A DNA stretch of 64,000 nt, taken from assembly GCF_000002235.5 (NCBI RefSeq), contig NW_022145599.1, positions 25,008,879-25,072,878 of the forward strand, read 5' to 3'. Source of the DNA: Strongylocentrotus purpuratus. Lineage: Eukaryota; Echinodermata; Echinoidea; Camarodonta; Strongylocentrotidae. The notes under the pieces were generated by a model, which worked only from the letters and a program-made list of their open reading frames with translations, was not told the DNA's origin and made no database searches. Shown here one piece after another: positions 10,474-23,068 of the stretch. Made by a program: the position numbers and the translations under genes. Each line of letters starts with the position of its first letter. Within the stretch, counting starts at the first letter, position 1.

Positions 10474-11764
10474 ATGCCTCCGTTATAGAGCAATTTTACA
10501 AACCAAAACAGAAAAAAAAATTGAATTCACATTCAATGGTAATCCATTGACAGGTTCTCAGAATATTGTGATTACAAGCAATTTCTCATATACATATATG
10601 ACCCTTTGATCTTTGACCTCATGACCATAAAATCTACTCAGTTCATTGGCTCTGCAAGATGTTCTGAGTTAAATAGTAATCCATCTGTCAGTTCTAATGA
10701 GAATGCGTTCACAAGCTATTTTTGCATACATAATGGGCCCATGACCTTTGACCTTTGACCTTATGAACCAAGAATCTACTCAGTTCATGGCTCTGCAAGT
10801 AACAAACATGACCTAATTTTGGCATGAATCCATCAATCGGTTCTTGAGATAACGCGATCACAAGCTGTTTTTGCATTCATAATGTGCGCTGTGGCCTTTG
10901 ACCTTTGACCTACGTGCTCCAAAATCTAATCAGATTGTCTTCTTATGGTGATACACACTATCATTAAGTTTGAAGTTTAAATCTCCAGTGGTTCTTGAGA
11001 TATTATGATAACAATCTCAATGTATGGAATTTCATAAGTTGACCTCTGTGACCCTTGACCTTTGACCTACGTGCTCTAAAATCTAATCAGATCGTCTTCC
11101 TATGGTGATACATACTATCCTTAAGTTTGAAGTTTTTACATCTCCAGTGGTTCTTGAGATATGATAACAATCTCAATGTATGGAATTTCATAAGTTGACC
11201 TCTATGACCCTTGACCTTTGACCTATGTGCTCCAAAATGTAATCAGATTGTTTTCCTATAGTGATACACACTATCACCAAGTTTGAAGTTTAAATCTCCA
11301 GTGGTTCTTGAGATATCATGATAACAATCTCAATGTATGGAATTTCATAAGTTGACCTCTGTGACCCTTGACCTTTGACATACGTGCTCCAAAATCTAAT
11401 CAGATCGTCTTCCTATGGTGATACATACTATCCTTAAGTTTGAAGTTTAAATCTCAAATGGTTCTTGAGATATCGCGCTAACAAACTCAATACAAGGAAT
11501 TTCATAAGTTGACCTCTGTGACCTGTGACCTTTGACCTACGTACTCCAAAATCTAATCAGATCGTCTTCCTATGGTGATAAATACTATTCCCGAGTCTTA
11601 AGTTTAAATCTTAAATGGTTCTTGAGATATTGTGATAACGGTCAAACGGGACGGACGTACGGACGGACGTACGGACGGACGGACGGACGTACGGACGGAC
11701 GGACGTACGGACGGACAACCCGAAAACATGATGCCTCCGGCACCACCTTCGGTGGCGGAGGCAT
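10474..11764. repeat. Repeat element with tandem DR1-containing units and hairpin end
   Basis: The element begins ATGCCTCCG (10474) and ends with the inverted copy CGGAGGCAT (11756-11764). Its body is a tandem array of a unit near 157 bp, each opening with TGACCTTTGACCT, the reverse of AGGTCAAAGGTCA (a nuclear-receptor DR1 site). The sites start at 10607 (one mismatch), 10749, 10899, 11056, 11212, 11369 (degenerate) and 11526. A (GGAC)n/GGACGTAC block at 11649-11716 follows, then a hairpin at 11731-11764. The hairpin's 9-bp outer stem is ATGCCTCCG/CGGAGGCAT and its inner stem is CCACC/GGTGG. The same terminal block recurs at 25540-25599. The class is not recognised; no coding sequence is present. 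Confidence 0.75.
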
Positions 11765-13600
11765 AAAAACTTTTTGGAACAGAGGAAATCACTTTCTTCC
11801 ATGTAAACCTAGCTGTTATATAGGGGCAAAAAACAATACAATGCAAAAAAGTGAGACCAGCAAAATCATAGTGTTATATAATTAATACTTGTCCTTTATA
11901 ACAAGGTTCCACAGTCCTTCATTTACGCAAGATTGAATAAATGTATTTTGTTTCAAGCAAAGAGTAGATTCTGACTTTCAGTAAAATAGATGTATTTTCA
12001 ATGGATCTTCCTCATGCAGAAAGTTTCTCCATACATGTACATACATACACATACATGTAAATACTTTTAGGAATATAGCCACTGCATGGAAATGACTCTG
12101 AGTATTAAAGTAAGAAGTGAATGTATTCAGTTGAATAAGTGAAATCTTTTCCCCAGGGTACAATCATCTTTTTCCTCGACATTCAGTTAGGTTTTTAGAT
12201 GTTCAAAGACTTTATTTCTCTGAAAAACTATCGGAATAACTCTCAATACACAATCTCCAAATATTACTTTCATCAATATTCTGTAAAGTAAACAGTATCA
12301 AACCTCTCCAAGTAAGAAAGAAAGATAGCTGAAGTCATACAGTTTCTGGACAAATGCTACCCGGTTTCTCTCCATATCAAGCTTGAAATCTTCCAGCCTT
12401 CACCTCTCCGCCATGACGCCGTAAGGCCGATAAGGATCACTCTTGGATCGAAGAGTGGGATGATTTATAAATCCAAGAGGACATTCAAGACGACGCAAAG
12501 CTGAAAGAAAGCTGAAAGTTATCCTATCCTTCCACTCCTTATCTCATCTTCTCTTCGTATTATTTGCAATGGGCTCTCAAATCAAGATCGGGGTAGGATT
12601 TGTGTATGTCTTCCCCAAAACATATGTTTAAAGAATGATATACATGTACTGTATATGCTTTGTGTTAAGATCATAACATTTCTTAGGGTGCATTACTGCA
12701 TTCAGTGGAGCAGGACTGTGGAACAGTTATACAGTACATACACTGATCAAATTGCTTACATGAAACACATTTTTTTTTAAAGGAGATTGTATTCATTCAC
12801 CTGAATGTAGATACATGTATACATTATTTTTTTTCTTCAAGAATCAGGATCTAACTGCAAAATATAAAACACATAAAATATGCAAGTTCTTTCACAAAAT
12901 GCTCCAAGAGTTACATTAAAAGAGTAAAAGAGACAATACAGTGTATGTCAACCAAACTCATTTTTCAGTTAACGCATGTGATAAAAGAGAAACAGCTTCT
13001 TTATCTATTTTTTCTTCTCCAAAGTGTGTTTAAAAATTCAATGATACAAAATGGAGGTGTAGTTAATTTTGCAAATTATTTTTACAAAAAACTGAACTTG
13101 GTATTTACGGTAGCTTTCTTTTTTATCATCTCTTTCATAACATTTTGAACTGATTTTAGGCTGTATCGCAACAGTATGTTTTATCACTTTTATACCACAT
13201 CCACAAACACAATTATGCAAGGGATATCCAATAAATATTTATGCCATGCATGTTCAAAAAGCCTTCTAGTATCATATTTTCTATTCTTACACTCTTCATG
13301 TATTCGGTGATGATAGAATAATTTTTTAATTTCCTCCCTTGTCAAGCATCATGTCAGATTTTCTCTGATATAATGAATACCCTTGACACTTTCTTGTAGA
13401 ATAGCTGGAGGCTAATAATATCTCATTGAATAGAACTTGTACATCTTTTCAACACCCACAATACACCTACAGGCCAGTGGAGAGAGTTTTTAATCACTTT
13501 CAATATTCCAAATAAGTAGCAGCTGATGCTTGAGAGCATGCACAAGCTGAAAGTGATAAAGAAAATATTGCTTGTAAGGAAAGGAGTATCAGTTGAAAAG
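11765..13600. other. Intronic DNA, no gene seen
   Basis: AT-rich DNA with ACATGTACAT words near 12034. A moderately GC-richer patch lies at about 12395-12500 but gives no recognisable exon. Confidence 0.45.
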
Positions 13601-13605
13601 GGAAT

Positions 13606-13743
13606 AGAAGGCTTTACAAAGTTCTCAAGCAGGTTCATCCAGATACCGGCATCTCCAGTCGGGCCATGGTCATCATGAACAGCTTCGTCAACGACATCTT
13701 CGAGCGAATTGCCGGCGAATCTTCCCGCCTCGCTCAGTACAAT
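13606..13743 (+). pseudogene. Histone H2B gene fragment
   Basis: The plus strand reads [20 protein letters not shown] then [20 protein letters not shown] and QYN, followed at once by a TAA stop. This is the H2B histone fold from about residue 42 to 84, almost unchanged (A to S and H to Q near the end). The N-terminal tail, the start of alpha-1 and everything after LAQYN (RSTITSREIQ onward) are missing, so it cannot make a histone. Its GC-rich codons stand out against the AT-rich flanks. No convincing splice sites flank it, which fits a fragment of an intronless replication-type H2B gene pasted into the PITPNC1 intron, antisense to that gene. Confidence 0.87.
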
Positions 13744-14690
13744 TAATCTCTTGCTGGACAAAGTGCATGTAGAGACACTTAGTATAATAATTAATATCAC
13801 AAACTTGAAATGTATGTATAGAAATGATTGATTAAGTAAACTAAATTTGCCCTTGTTTCTCATGGAAATCACATCTGGACGATGAAAGAAAAAGTTTGAG
13901 AACCTCTGCTCTAGATCATCGACCTGCAGTCACATGACCAGCAGTTACAGGAGTCACACTGTAATCATGGGTTCTTGGTTCTAAATTTGATTACCAAACC
14001 TTGATCAAAAATTCATCAAATAATTGCATCTGTAGAAGCTATCCATGCAATGTAATAAAAACCTTGAATTTAGATTCTCAATATCCATGGAAATTTTGAT
14101 ATTCCAAGTAATTCAGACAATCTCTTTTTTTTCTGGCAACTTGCTTGATATCATGATATTAATGGGTCACACATGAGAACTAGAAGGACAGATGCCATAC
14201 AAAGCACACAGGGTTTACATGTATGTAGCTTCCTTTTGCCACTAAACTCAGGATGTGCGATGCGTTGTTATTGTTGCAGAACTCATACACCAATCTGCTT
14301 TCATTTCCTGCGGCTCAATATCTATTTCAACAAATATTTGCCGTCAGCGCATCCTGTTGACATGGGTTGTTCGTGGAAGGGACCCAACAATCATGTAATA
14401 CAAAGCGTTCATATTCATATCAGATTCATAGTGGAACCACACTGGCAATTGGTAACCATGCGTAGCCTCATATTCGTTTATTTATTATGCTTGGGTATCA
14501 TGTATTGTGTGGGCATCTTTCACACCCAAAATTAGCCTTGTGAAATTGAAATATCTTCAGGAGATCTACACACGGTTGGATATATGATTGTCTAAAGGTA
14601 TGCAACCTTTGACATTAGAACTTGGTTGCGTCAATAGCTCTTTGATAGCAGCATCAGGGCCCACTGAAATGAGGGTTAATGAATGTACAT
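13744..14690. other. Intronic DNA, no gene seen
   Basis: Nothing beyond short chance open frames was seen on either strand. Confidence 0.4.
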
Positions 14691-14699
14691 GTATTGCAC

Positions 14700-15485
14700 C
14701 TTGCCATTGAATTAACTGTCTTAACATCTTCAGTAGATGGTAACACTGTGAGTGACCTTTGACATTGGTCAGAGTTGCTTTAATAACATGGCTGCCTGAA
14801 GTTCTCACTGATTTCAACTCCAGAGCTAATTCAAAATGGTGGCACAAAATACATGTAGTTATTAGTATGTGGCTTTTCATCAATCTGCTGAACTTCCTTA
14901 GCATCTTCAGTAGATCTAGATATGCACCGTGGGTGACCTTGACCATGGCAAAGAGTTGCTTTAAATAACATGGCTGCCTGAAGTTCTCACTGATTACAAC
15001 ACCAGAGCTAATTCAAAATGGTGGCACAAAATACTTATTACTCCAGCTTTTCATCAATCTGCTGAACTGTCTTAGCATCTTCAGTAGATATGAGTTACAT
15101 GTACACTGTAAGTGACCTTTGACATTGGCATAGATTTGCTTTAAATGACATGGCTGCCTGAAGTTCTCACTGATTACAACACCAGAGCTAATTAAAAATG
15201 GTGGCACAAAATAATTATTAATACAGCTTTTCATCAATCTCCTGAACTGTCTTAGCATCTTCAGTAGATATAGAGATACACTGTGATTGACCTTTGACCT
15301 TGGCATAGAGTTGCTTTAAATGACATGGCTGCCTGAAGTTATCACTGATTTCAACTCCAAAGCTACAGTGTAATTCAAAATGGTGGCACAAAATACTACT
15401 ACAGCCTTTCATCAATTTGCTGAACTGTCTTAGAATCTTCAGTAGATATAGAGATACACTGTGCGTGACCTTTGACATGGGCGAA
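14700..15485. repeat. Tandem array of ~175-181-bp units
   Basis: Four to five copies of a unit that contains CATGGCTGCCTGAAGTT (at 14788, 14969, 15149 and 15324), AATGGTGGCACAAAATA and CATCTTCAGTAGAT. Each unit ends with GTGACCTTTGACAT or a variant. The spacings are 181, 180 and 175 bp. One unit holds a full TGACCTTTGACCT (15289-15301). Confidence 0.9.
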
Positions 15486-15489
15486 GGAG

Positions 15490-15865
15490 CCATTGGGAGA
15501 GTGTGAGAGAGAATATTGAGGGGAAGCAGATATGATGAAGAGTGATATTTTTTAGTAATTTTTTTTTTTAAATATGCACAGTATTCAAGAGAATATACAA
15601 TATACCTACATACAGGTTTGAAATCTCATCTACAAAATCTCTATAATAGATCTTTGAAATGGTTAAATCTATAATATATATAAACAGTTGCCATAAAGTT
15701 TGGAAGAAAAGTGAGCTTTTAATTTATTTTGACTCTAACTCAAATGAGCAACCCCTCAACAATAAACATATACTTCAAACTCTTTCTAAATGAAAACGTA
15801 ATATGCTGCAAGAGAAATAAAAAATAAAAAATCTTATCAGACCCCCAAATAAATCCCTAATGCAT
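15490..15865. other. Intronic DNA, no gene seen
   Basis: AT-rich sequence with A/T runs; nothing recognised. Confidence 0.4.
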
Positions 15866-15944
15866 GTAGTGCTTTTAATTCAAAAGGAGATTAAATTGTA
15901 TACATTGTGCATGAGAAAGATTATAGCTCATGTACATTGTATGT
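15866..15944 (+). repeat. 79-bp direct repeat, copy 1
   Basis: It runs from GTAGTGCTTTTAATTC to TCATGTACATTGTATG and is repeated almost exactly at 16301-16379. Confidence 0.9.
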
Positions 15945-16300
15945 CACTGTAAGGTATCAATTCAACGGTTAAGTAACTGCACATTCTTTAAAATGTAATC
16001 TTGTTAGAAGCCTTTGTTGTCAATACTTTTAAAGGTATAACTTGATGTATTTGACACATTCATTATATGCCTGAAACTTATAGACAATTTATTCAAGTAA
16101 CATTGAAGTAAAAATGAACATTATCGAACTTTAAACAATACAATGAAGTATCAATTGATTCCAAAAAGAATTCCAGTTGAATAGTGGTACTAATAACATA
16201 AATCAAATCCACAAGCAAATTACAAAGATTTAATCATAGTGCCCTGTACTACGGAAGCTAAATTGTTTCGTAGTTGATGACCAAATGTAAATGTACACTT

Positions 16301-16379
16301 GTAGTGCTTCTAATTCAAAAGGAGATTAAATTGTATACATTGTGCATGAGAAAGATTATAGCTCATGTACATTGTATGC
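16301..16379 (+). repeat. 79-bp direct repeat, copy 2
   Basis: It differs from copy 1 by about one base; the copies are 356 bp apart. The DNA between them does not look like a known element. Confidence 0.9.
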
Positions 16380-16399
16380 TCAAAAATCCCCCTCTCTCC

Positions 16400-16435
16400 C
16401 TTTTTTGTCTGTCTGTCTCTGTCTCTGTCTGTCTC

Positions 16436-16467
<32 letters not shown>

Positions 16468-16520
16468 AACTTTTTTCTCTCTCTTCCTCCTTTCCCTCTC
16501 TTCCATTTCCTTTATCATAT
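16400..16520. repeat. CT/CTGT microsatellite
   Basis: (CTGT)n and (CT)n follow directly on the second 79-bp repeat. Confidence 0.85.
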
Positions 16521-16559
16521 TTTTTTTTTTCTCTCCATCTTTCTTCTACCTTCCTCAGC

Positions 16560-17796
16560 ACACAAACCATACACCCACACTTGCATCGCACATGGTCTCT
16601 CTTTAAATCTCAGGTACCCTTTAAAAACTACATGTACACATAAAATCCTGTTTTCAAAATTTTACAACCAAAGGCATTCTGAACTCCTCCTCTCTAGCCA
16701 AATCAAAGAGATACCACAAATCTGTACCCTGGTCTTCCAGACTTTTTTTCTTTCATACCATGTTTTCCCATACCAAATCCCTATCTTTCAGCTCAGGCCT
16801 GAAGCTTGGTCTAAATATAAACACCACATCTTCCATTATCAATACCAAATGGGTATCTCGAAGATATCTATTTCATTCCCAAAATATCTTCCAATCCTCA
16901 CAAGTTCTTCATTTAAACGTTAATTTTTTCTTCTTCTGACCGTCACTGATCCCCAGACTTCTAGGGATCCACACGCGGCTCACATATTTCTGCAAGTGTG
17001 CGTATGGGGTATCAATGATACGAGAGATAGGCGTGAGATGGAGGTCTAAAAATACATTCTTAATCAAATTGGACCGGTATCTCCTCCTTGATTCTACATG
17101 CGTATACTTAACAGTCACTGCATCACGACCAGTCTTCCCTACCCAGACATGCAATCACTGTCCTAAATGGACAGATCAATACTACAAGTACATGTATATT
17201 AAGAAAGTTTTAGTTTTCAAGAGCCTTCAAAAGAACAACTAAAGCAAGGCCTACTATACATGTGCAATTCAAATCATTTATAGCAGATACTGATAACTGT
17301 GTTAAGTTGTATAATCTTGGAAAGAAGAGTCTGGGGAATGCTTTTCTACACTTTTTCATACCATAATGTATGTTTGATGCCACTACCAGCATTAATGTTA
17401 TTATCATCCATCCCATAAGCATCATCATCAGTTTACAGATTACATTACAATTTGACCTTGTGTTTATCAGTAAAGAAATTGGATGATCATATTATGATTG
17501 TTCAATAAAATGTAAATAAAGAATATTTTGTTTTTCTTGTCCCCCCCCCCCCTTCTATTTAATAATGCAAGCAGCTTTTATGCTGCATGCTGTTTGGGCC
17601 ATCATCTTCATGACACTGTATGCATAACAAGACTGTATATCTCTACATGTACGTACAGCTCTAGGGTGGAAAAGTGTTTCATTCCGTTTACGTCACTTGA
17701 CCGACTTTGGATTTTGGCTGCTCCAGGAGGGGTGATGCCCCGCCTCCGAGGCTTGGCGATGACAGACTTAGAGATAGCAAGTTATCAACCAGAATA
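16560..17796. other. Intronic DNA, no gene identified
   Basis: A GC-richer patch at about 16930-17155 is open on the minus strand for some 80 codons. It matches nothing I know and ends in a lysine run from a poly-A stretch. A C12 run lies near 17540. Confidence 0.4.
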
Positions 17797-18192
17797 GGCC
17801 TGTCCTCATCAGCTCAAGATTGCCAAATAGCCCGCTATTTCTGATTTGGGAAATAATCCCGAAGTTACAAATCACGTCTTCATCAGCTCAAGATTTGACC
17901 TTGAATCTTGAAACTCGAGCTTGAGAAATTAGGTTGAGATATTTTGCTCAGCGTTTGCGCATAGTGCGAGTCTTCGGGCTTGCGAAGACGAACCGGACAA
18001 GTAGCGGATATTTTGCCAAATAGCGAGATATTTTGCAATCTAGCCCAAGATATCTTGGGATGATTATCTTGACCAAATATCCCGCTAATTGCAACTTCGG
18101 GCTGATGAAGACGGAAATTAACTGGATAATTTGCGATCGGGATAGTTCAAATAGCAGGATATTTGGCAATCTCGAGCTGATGACGACAGGCC
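17797..18192. mobile_element. 396-bp inverted-repeat MITE
   Basis: Terminal inverted repeats of about 44 bp with a few mismatches. They start GGCCTGTCCTCATCAGCTC on the left and, reversed, GGCCTGTCGTCATCAGCTC on the right. CATCAGCTC..GAT words recur inside. It is non-coding; the superfamily is not assigned. Confidence 0.85.
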
Positions 18193-18199
18193 GACTGAC

Positions 18200-18840
18200 T
18201 CTCATTTAATTGACCTTGTTCAGGATCTTTACATGTATATCTGAAGAAGTTTTCTTTTCTTTTTCTTGAGGAACTGTACCAAATGAGCTTGGATGATCTT
18301 CATATTGGTCAGGTTGACTGTCTATCGTGATATCAACTGGATGACCAGAATTATAGCCTTCTGATAATTTGCATACAATAGAGGATCTTTTCAGGACATT
18401 GTTACATGCATTTACTAGAAATTGAAATGCAGTATTGCAGTACAGTATCTACACACCTCTATTAATAGACAATGTACTTTGGCCAAACAAAAGCATGTTA
18501 TTTGTATCTCTTTTATTACCTATAAAATGTGAATAATCACACTTGAGATTAGAAAAGAAAAAGAAAATCTTTTGTTAGTTGTTAAAAAAAAAATTTACCC
18601 CCCAAAATGATTAATTCTGGTCACACTGAAATTTTTCTGACATATTCTTTGATTTGGCTTTGCCAAGTTGAGCAGGCGCCTCTGGCTGTCGTTCTGACTT
18701 CTAAAGACTCTGATCGTGCCTCTGCATACAAAATGTTGAAAATAATACTAGAATATGTATGAATTCTTGTAATAAAAGTCACATGTTGAGTATTGGATGT
18801 TTAATTCATGAACTCTTATTCAACCCAACACACACAAGCA
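18200..18840. other. Intronic DNA, no gene seen
   Basis: AT-rich sequence, nothing recognised. Confidence 0.4.
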
Positions 18841-18846
18841 CAATTT

Positions 18847-18906
18847 TTCTCTCTCTCTCTCTCTCTCTCCCTCTCTCTCCCTCTCTCTCTCGCTCTCTCT
18901 CGCTCG

Positions 18907-18945
<39 letters not shown>

Positions 18946-18952
18946 TCTACCC
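18847..18952. repeat. CT microsatellite
   Basis: About 105 bp of (CT)n with CCCT and CGCT interruptions. Confidence 0.9.
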
Positions 18953-18959
18953 CAAGAAA

Positions 18960-21153
18960 GTATTTCTGGTAACCTTTTTAACATTTATATAATAATGGGC
19001 CAATAGTAAAATTTCCTGGGGTGTATTTGTGTGCCTGAAGATCAGAGTACACTTTCAAAAAACCTGTACATGTTATGCACCAGTGACAATTATATTAATC
19101 GCGGAAAGTTTAAAATCTGATATGATAAATCAAATCCACGCAAGAGTGAAAGCACATTTGATTTCTCTAAAGTATTCTTTTTGGGGGGTTTCTGATCTTA
19201 ATGTTGGTGATTCTGCTTTTTTATTCTTATCTTTTGTGCATCACTTAAAAGATCACTTTCACTTCTCATTTCGCTAGCTGCAGACATCATACAAAAGAAG
19301 AAAGCTTCTCATTTTAGAATGAAAGAATGTCACAACAAAATAACAAATATCATTTGTTGCCAATTTGAAGATGAAACGCTGATTTGAATACTCGAAATTC
19401 TTTTTCCTGGACGGGTTAAGACCAGCTTTACTCCTCACTAGAGGACGTTCTCTGCCAAGACTAGTGTCTCTCATCCCCTGTTCATTTAGGGGTGCTGTGT
19501 AAAGTCTACTAATTGATTGTCAGTTTGATCAAGGAGTGCTGTAATGACAGATTCAAGTTCAAATCAAATGCGATGCACTCTGCGTCTGGTACATGTAATG
19601 ACTACACGTATAGTAGTCCACAATCCTGTCAATCCTGCTCTTAGTCTAGCGGGGAAATACAAGGGAGCAGAGAGCGATTTAGCCCTGGAAAGCCCCATAA
19701 GAGCTCTGGTAATAACAAGAAAATAATTAAATATCACTGGGAGAAAATCACACTTACATCAAATCCTACACGAGCACCTGCAAACGGAAGAGTTTTGTTT
19801 TGTTTACACTGTTCTATTCTCTACATTTTATGTTAGGTGCTTTGAACTTTGAGAACCAGAAACAAAAATCAGAAAAAAAGCATATAATGGAATTTCATTT
19901 GAAAGGAACAATGCAGAAACTGTTCGTGTTTTCATCCACAATGAATATTTTTAAAGCCAACAAATCTTTTCCATCTTTCATACTATTCACCCCTCTTTAA
20001 AATCTGTGAACCAAATACGTTCACATACATTTCTATGTTCCCTTTTTTCCAAATGAGGTCCAGATTTGAAGAAAAAAGATTACGATGCAAAATAAATCAC
20101 AATGCTGCAGTTCTTGCCCCAAAATGTGCATGGTAAACAATTCACAAAGGTTTTGGTTTCAGGTTATATTTTGGTAATGTTAAAAAACCAGATTAATATC
20201 AGGAGAGACTAAAAGTTAAAACACCATGTAAGAATCATGCTTTTCTTTTCTTCAAAGAAGCCAATTCTTTCTGAAATGTAATTTTCACAGTTTCATTTAA
20301 TACTGTACATGTGCTTGTTAATTATATTTAGTGGCATGTATCATCATTACAAGGTTATAAGTCACATAATTGCTCCATGGTAAATTTACTAATTACCAAA
20401 TTCCTAACTTCGACCCTTGACCCATTACTATACCTAGCCCTAATCCTTACCCCCAAACCTAACTTACATTTGCTATAAGTAATAAAAACCCAATAGCTAC
20501 TGTACATGTACATGTAAACCTCTACCATCGATGAAATAAAACCTTTCCAGACTCTAGAGCGATTGTTGATGGAGCATTTGTCAGATGCCCAACACCTGTC
20601 CAGCATTACATCATAACTGAATCATCAAACTCTCCCAATTAACATGAAAATTAGATCATTTGGCCACTAAGCACAGAAATAAGATAGCTTTCACCCGCTT
20701 TCTTGCATGCAAATGGACACCTGAAAGTATCTCTAATTGAAACAGTGTCTTGCGCAACCTAACGAGGACAAGTTTTTCAGCGAGTGCACTTAAAAACTTG
20801 ACCCACTCTAGTAATAGCTCAGGTTGCTCCTCTTCAAAGGCCCATTTACACGCAACAGCAAAAACCATGGGTTTTTCTTGCGTTCAAGAGTTTTGTCAGA
20901 AGTTCATAGGTACATGTACATGTAACTACAATGTACCCATAAACAGTAATAAACATAATGAAAACGTAGAATAAAGAAGCCCACCTCCAGCCAAAACTTC
21001 CAAGGTACTTTCAGTGTCAATGCTCATACTCAAAACGCTGGTGAATTAATCTAGTTTTTGCTCATAATATGACTCTCCTATTAACTTCCATATTATCATA
21101 CGCAGAGCAGCAACAAGACACGCCTATTCATTACTCCCCCCCCCCCAAAAAAA

Positions 21154-21184
<31 letters not shown>

Positions 21185-22495
21185 TATGGTATGTGTAGTA
21201 TTAGCAAACACAAACCTTTCTTATGGGTTTTTTCAATAGTGTACATGGAAGTTTAATGAAATGATGGTTTTATATCAAATTATTTTTTAGCATTGTAAAT
21301 GGGCCTCATGTTAAAATATGCCATGTGTGCAGAACTAGTGAAACCCGATCGACTAGTGATGAAAAACAAGGGTATGTAGCCCCTTTGCAATTCAACAATT
21401 GCTGTACTATGACCTTTGTATACAATTTCTAATATATATCAATAGAATTTGAAATAGGGCAGTAGAGCCTTGAATTGGGAGCAATATTTTACTTGGGTGC
21501 AAGGTAAGAATTTTGATAAACTGCCTAAAAGGGTCATTGAGTTTTGGATAAAAAGTTTGCCCCTGTTAATTGTTAATGCATACAGAATTTCAGGTAAAAT
21601 CACAATTATAGTTTGTCTTTAAAGACCTGATCGGGCCTCATACCGGTAGATAACTTGTCACAGTGTGAGATATCATTAAAAATGGCATTTGGACATTATG
21701 TACTTTTAAATTTTTACTGTTTTTCAAATACTTCTTGATTGGGGAAATTGTCTTCTTGATTCGGACAACATCAAAATTAATATTACATTGTAAATGTCAT
21801 TCTCATTCTCTGTAGAGACTAGAGAGATAAGGATAACACCCTCATATTCAACTTATTTTGCCTTGAAACATAAACGAGCTCAAGCTTTCCTCTTACCCCA
21901 ATTCATGTTTTAACAAGTCCTTTGAAAGCCCTCAAGATTTGCGTGGGAGCAATACTTGGAGTTAATGATGAGTGTTTATTGCTTTAGCGTATCTTGGGAA
22001 AATAACATTAGCACCTTCTCTGGCCGTTCTTTGCCTGATCAAATTACAGGCGCCATGAGTGGGTTTACACTCTAAAGTCATTTACAACACATGTAAACCA
22101 CTGGAACTTTGAAGCAAGTCGTCATGTTTCTAAAATCTGGATGATATAGTAAAATAGACAAGTCCATGTTTTGTTTCATAACAGAGTCATAAAGTGTAAA
22201 AGATTTTTTATTATACCTGTACATACATGTATATCTGCACATATATCTTTGATGTTATTATTATTAGTCCACATCAATACTATTCTGCAGCTTGGATAAG
22301 ACCAAATAGCAAGGAAAACGACCTTTTAAAGTCATAATTTTGTTATTTTTAACATTCATTGCTAAAAAAAACTTTTTAAAAATTAGTGTTGTCGGCAACC
22401 CCAGAGTCCTACATCCTAATCCCTTTCCTGCTATGCAGTGTATAGATCATTTGTGTGCACTTGCTATTAAAGTGCAAACTCTAATGTTTGATTAT
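18960..22495. other. Intronic DNA, no gene seen
   Basis: Mostly AT-rich. A compound simple repeat C10-A10-(CAA)n lies at about 21137-21183. A minus-strand open stretch at 20656-20868 has no recognisable family. No MITE ends were found in this part. Confidence 0.4.
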
Positions 22496-22501
22496 TGTTC
22501 A

Positions 22502-23068
22502 TTAAAGGGATACTTGAGTTCTGTTGCAGAGGGCGCTACACAAAATAATTTTTTGTGAGATAATGAAAAACTGAGTGTCAAATTTGAAAGAACATAATAT
22601 TTAAATGACAAAATCATCTTTGTTTGATCAAAATCGGTTCAGAGACGGCTGAAATATAACGATTTCTAATACTTGTGTACCACCACAAATATTAGATATT
22701 TTGAAAAATTTGAAAAAAACGTTTTGAAAAAACGAAATAACGCCTTTTACGTCGTATTTCAGCCAATGCCAATGTTGGCTTTTTTGTTGGCATTTTCCTG
22801 TTGCTTATATTACTCACAATTAGCCGGCTCATGTATTGTTATTTTTAATTTAATAATTAATTAATGGTCACCATGTTTTTTTGAAAGTGGAGCTGAATTG
22901 GTATGATCGTATTGGCTAAATTTCACACATTTTGGGGTCTAAAATTATCTTCATAGCAATTTTAGGTTCTAAAAGGGCACTAGAAATGTCATAGATGAGA
23001 ATAAGAGCAATAATCATGCACTTTGAAGGCATTTGTGGTCTGAAAACAGAACTCAACTATCCCTTTAA
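22502..23068. mobile_element. TTAAAGG-ended MITE, family C
   Basis: Inverted ends of about 24 bp differ at one base (TTAAAGGGATACTTGAGTTC against TTAAAGGGATAGTTGAGTTC reversed). Both edges are TTAA. It is 567 bp, non-coding and Kolobok/T2-like by its ends. Confidence 0.85.

Noticed and set aside
13423-13872. 149-codon minus-strand frame
   Set aside because: Its centre is the antisense of the H2B fragment, which explains the open frame; no independent gene.
15866-16379. LTR-type element bounded by the 79-bp direct repeats
   Set aside because: Repeats are too short, lack TG..CA ends and a target duplication, and the 356-bp middle shows no coding or priming features.
16909-17154. Possible minus-strand exon of about 80 codons
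   Set aside because: No family resemblance, ends in a poly-lysine stretch from a T-run, and has no clear splice sites.
20656-20868. 70-codon minus-strand frame with an amphipathic look
   Set aside because: No known motif and no splice context; probably chance.
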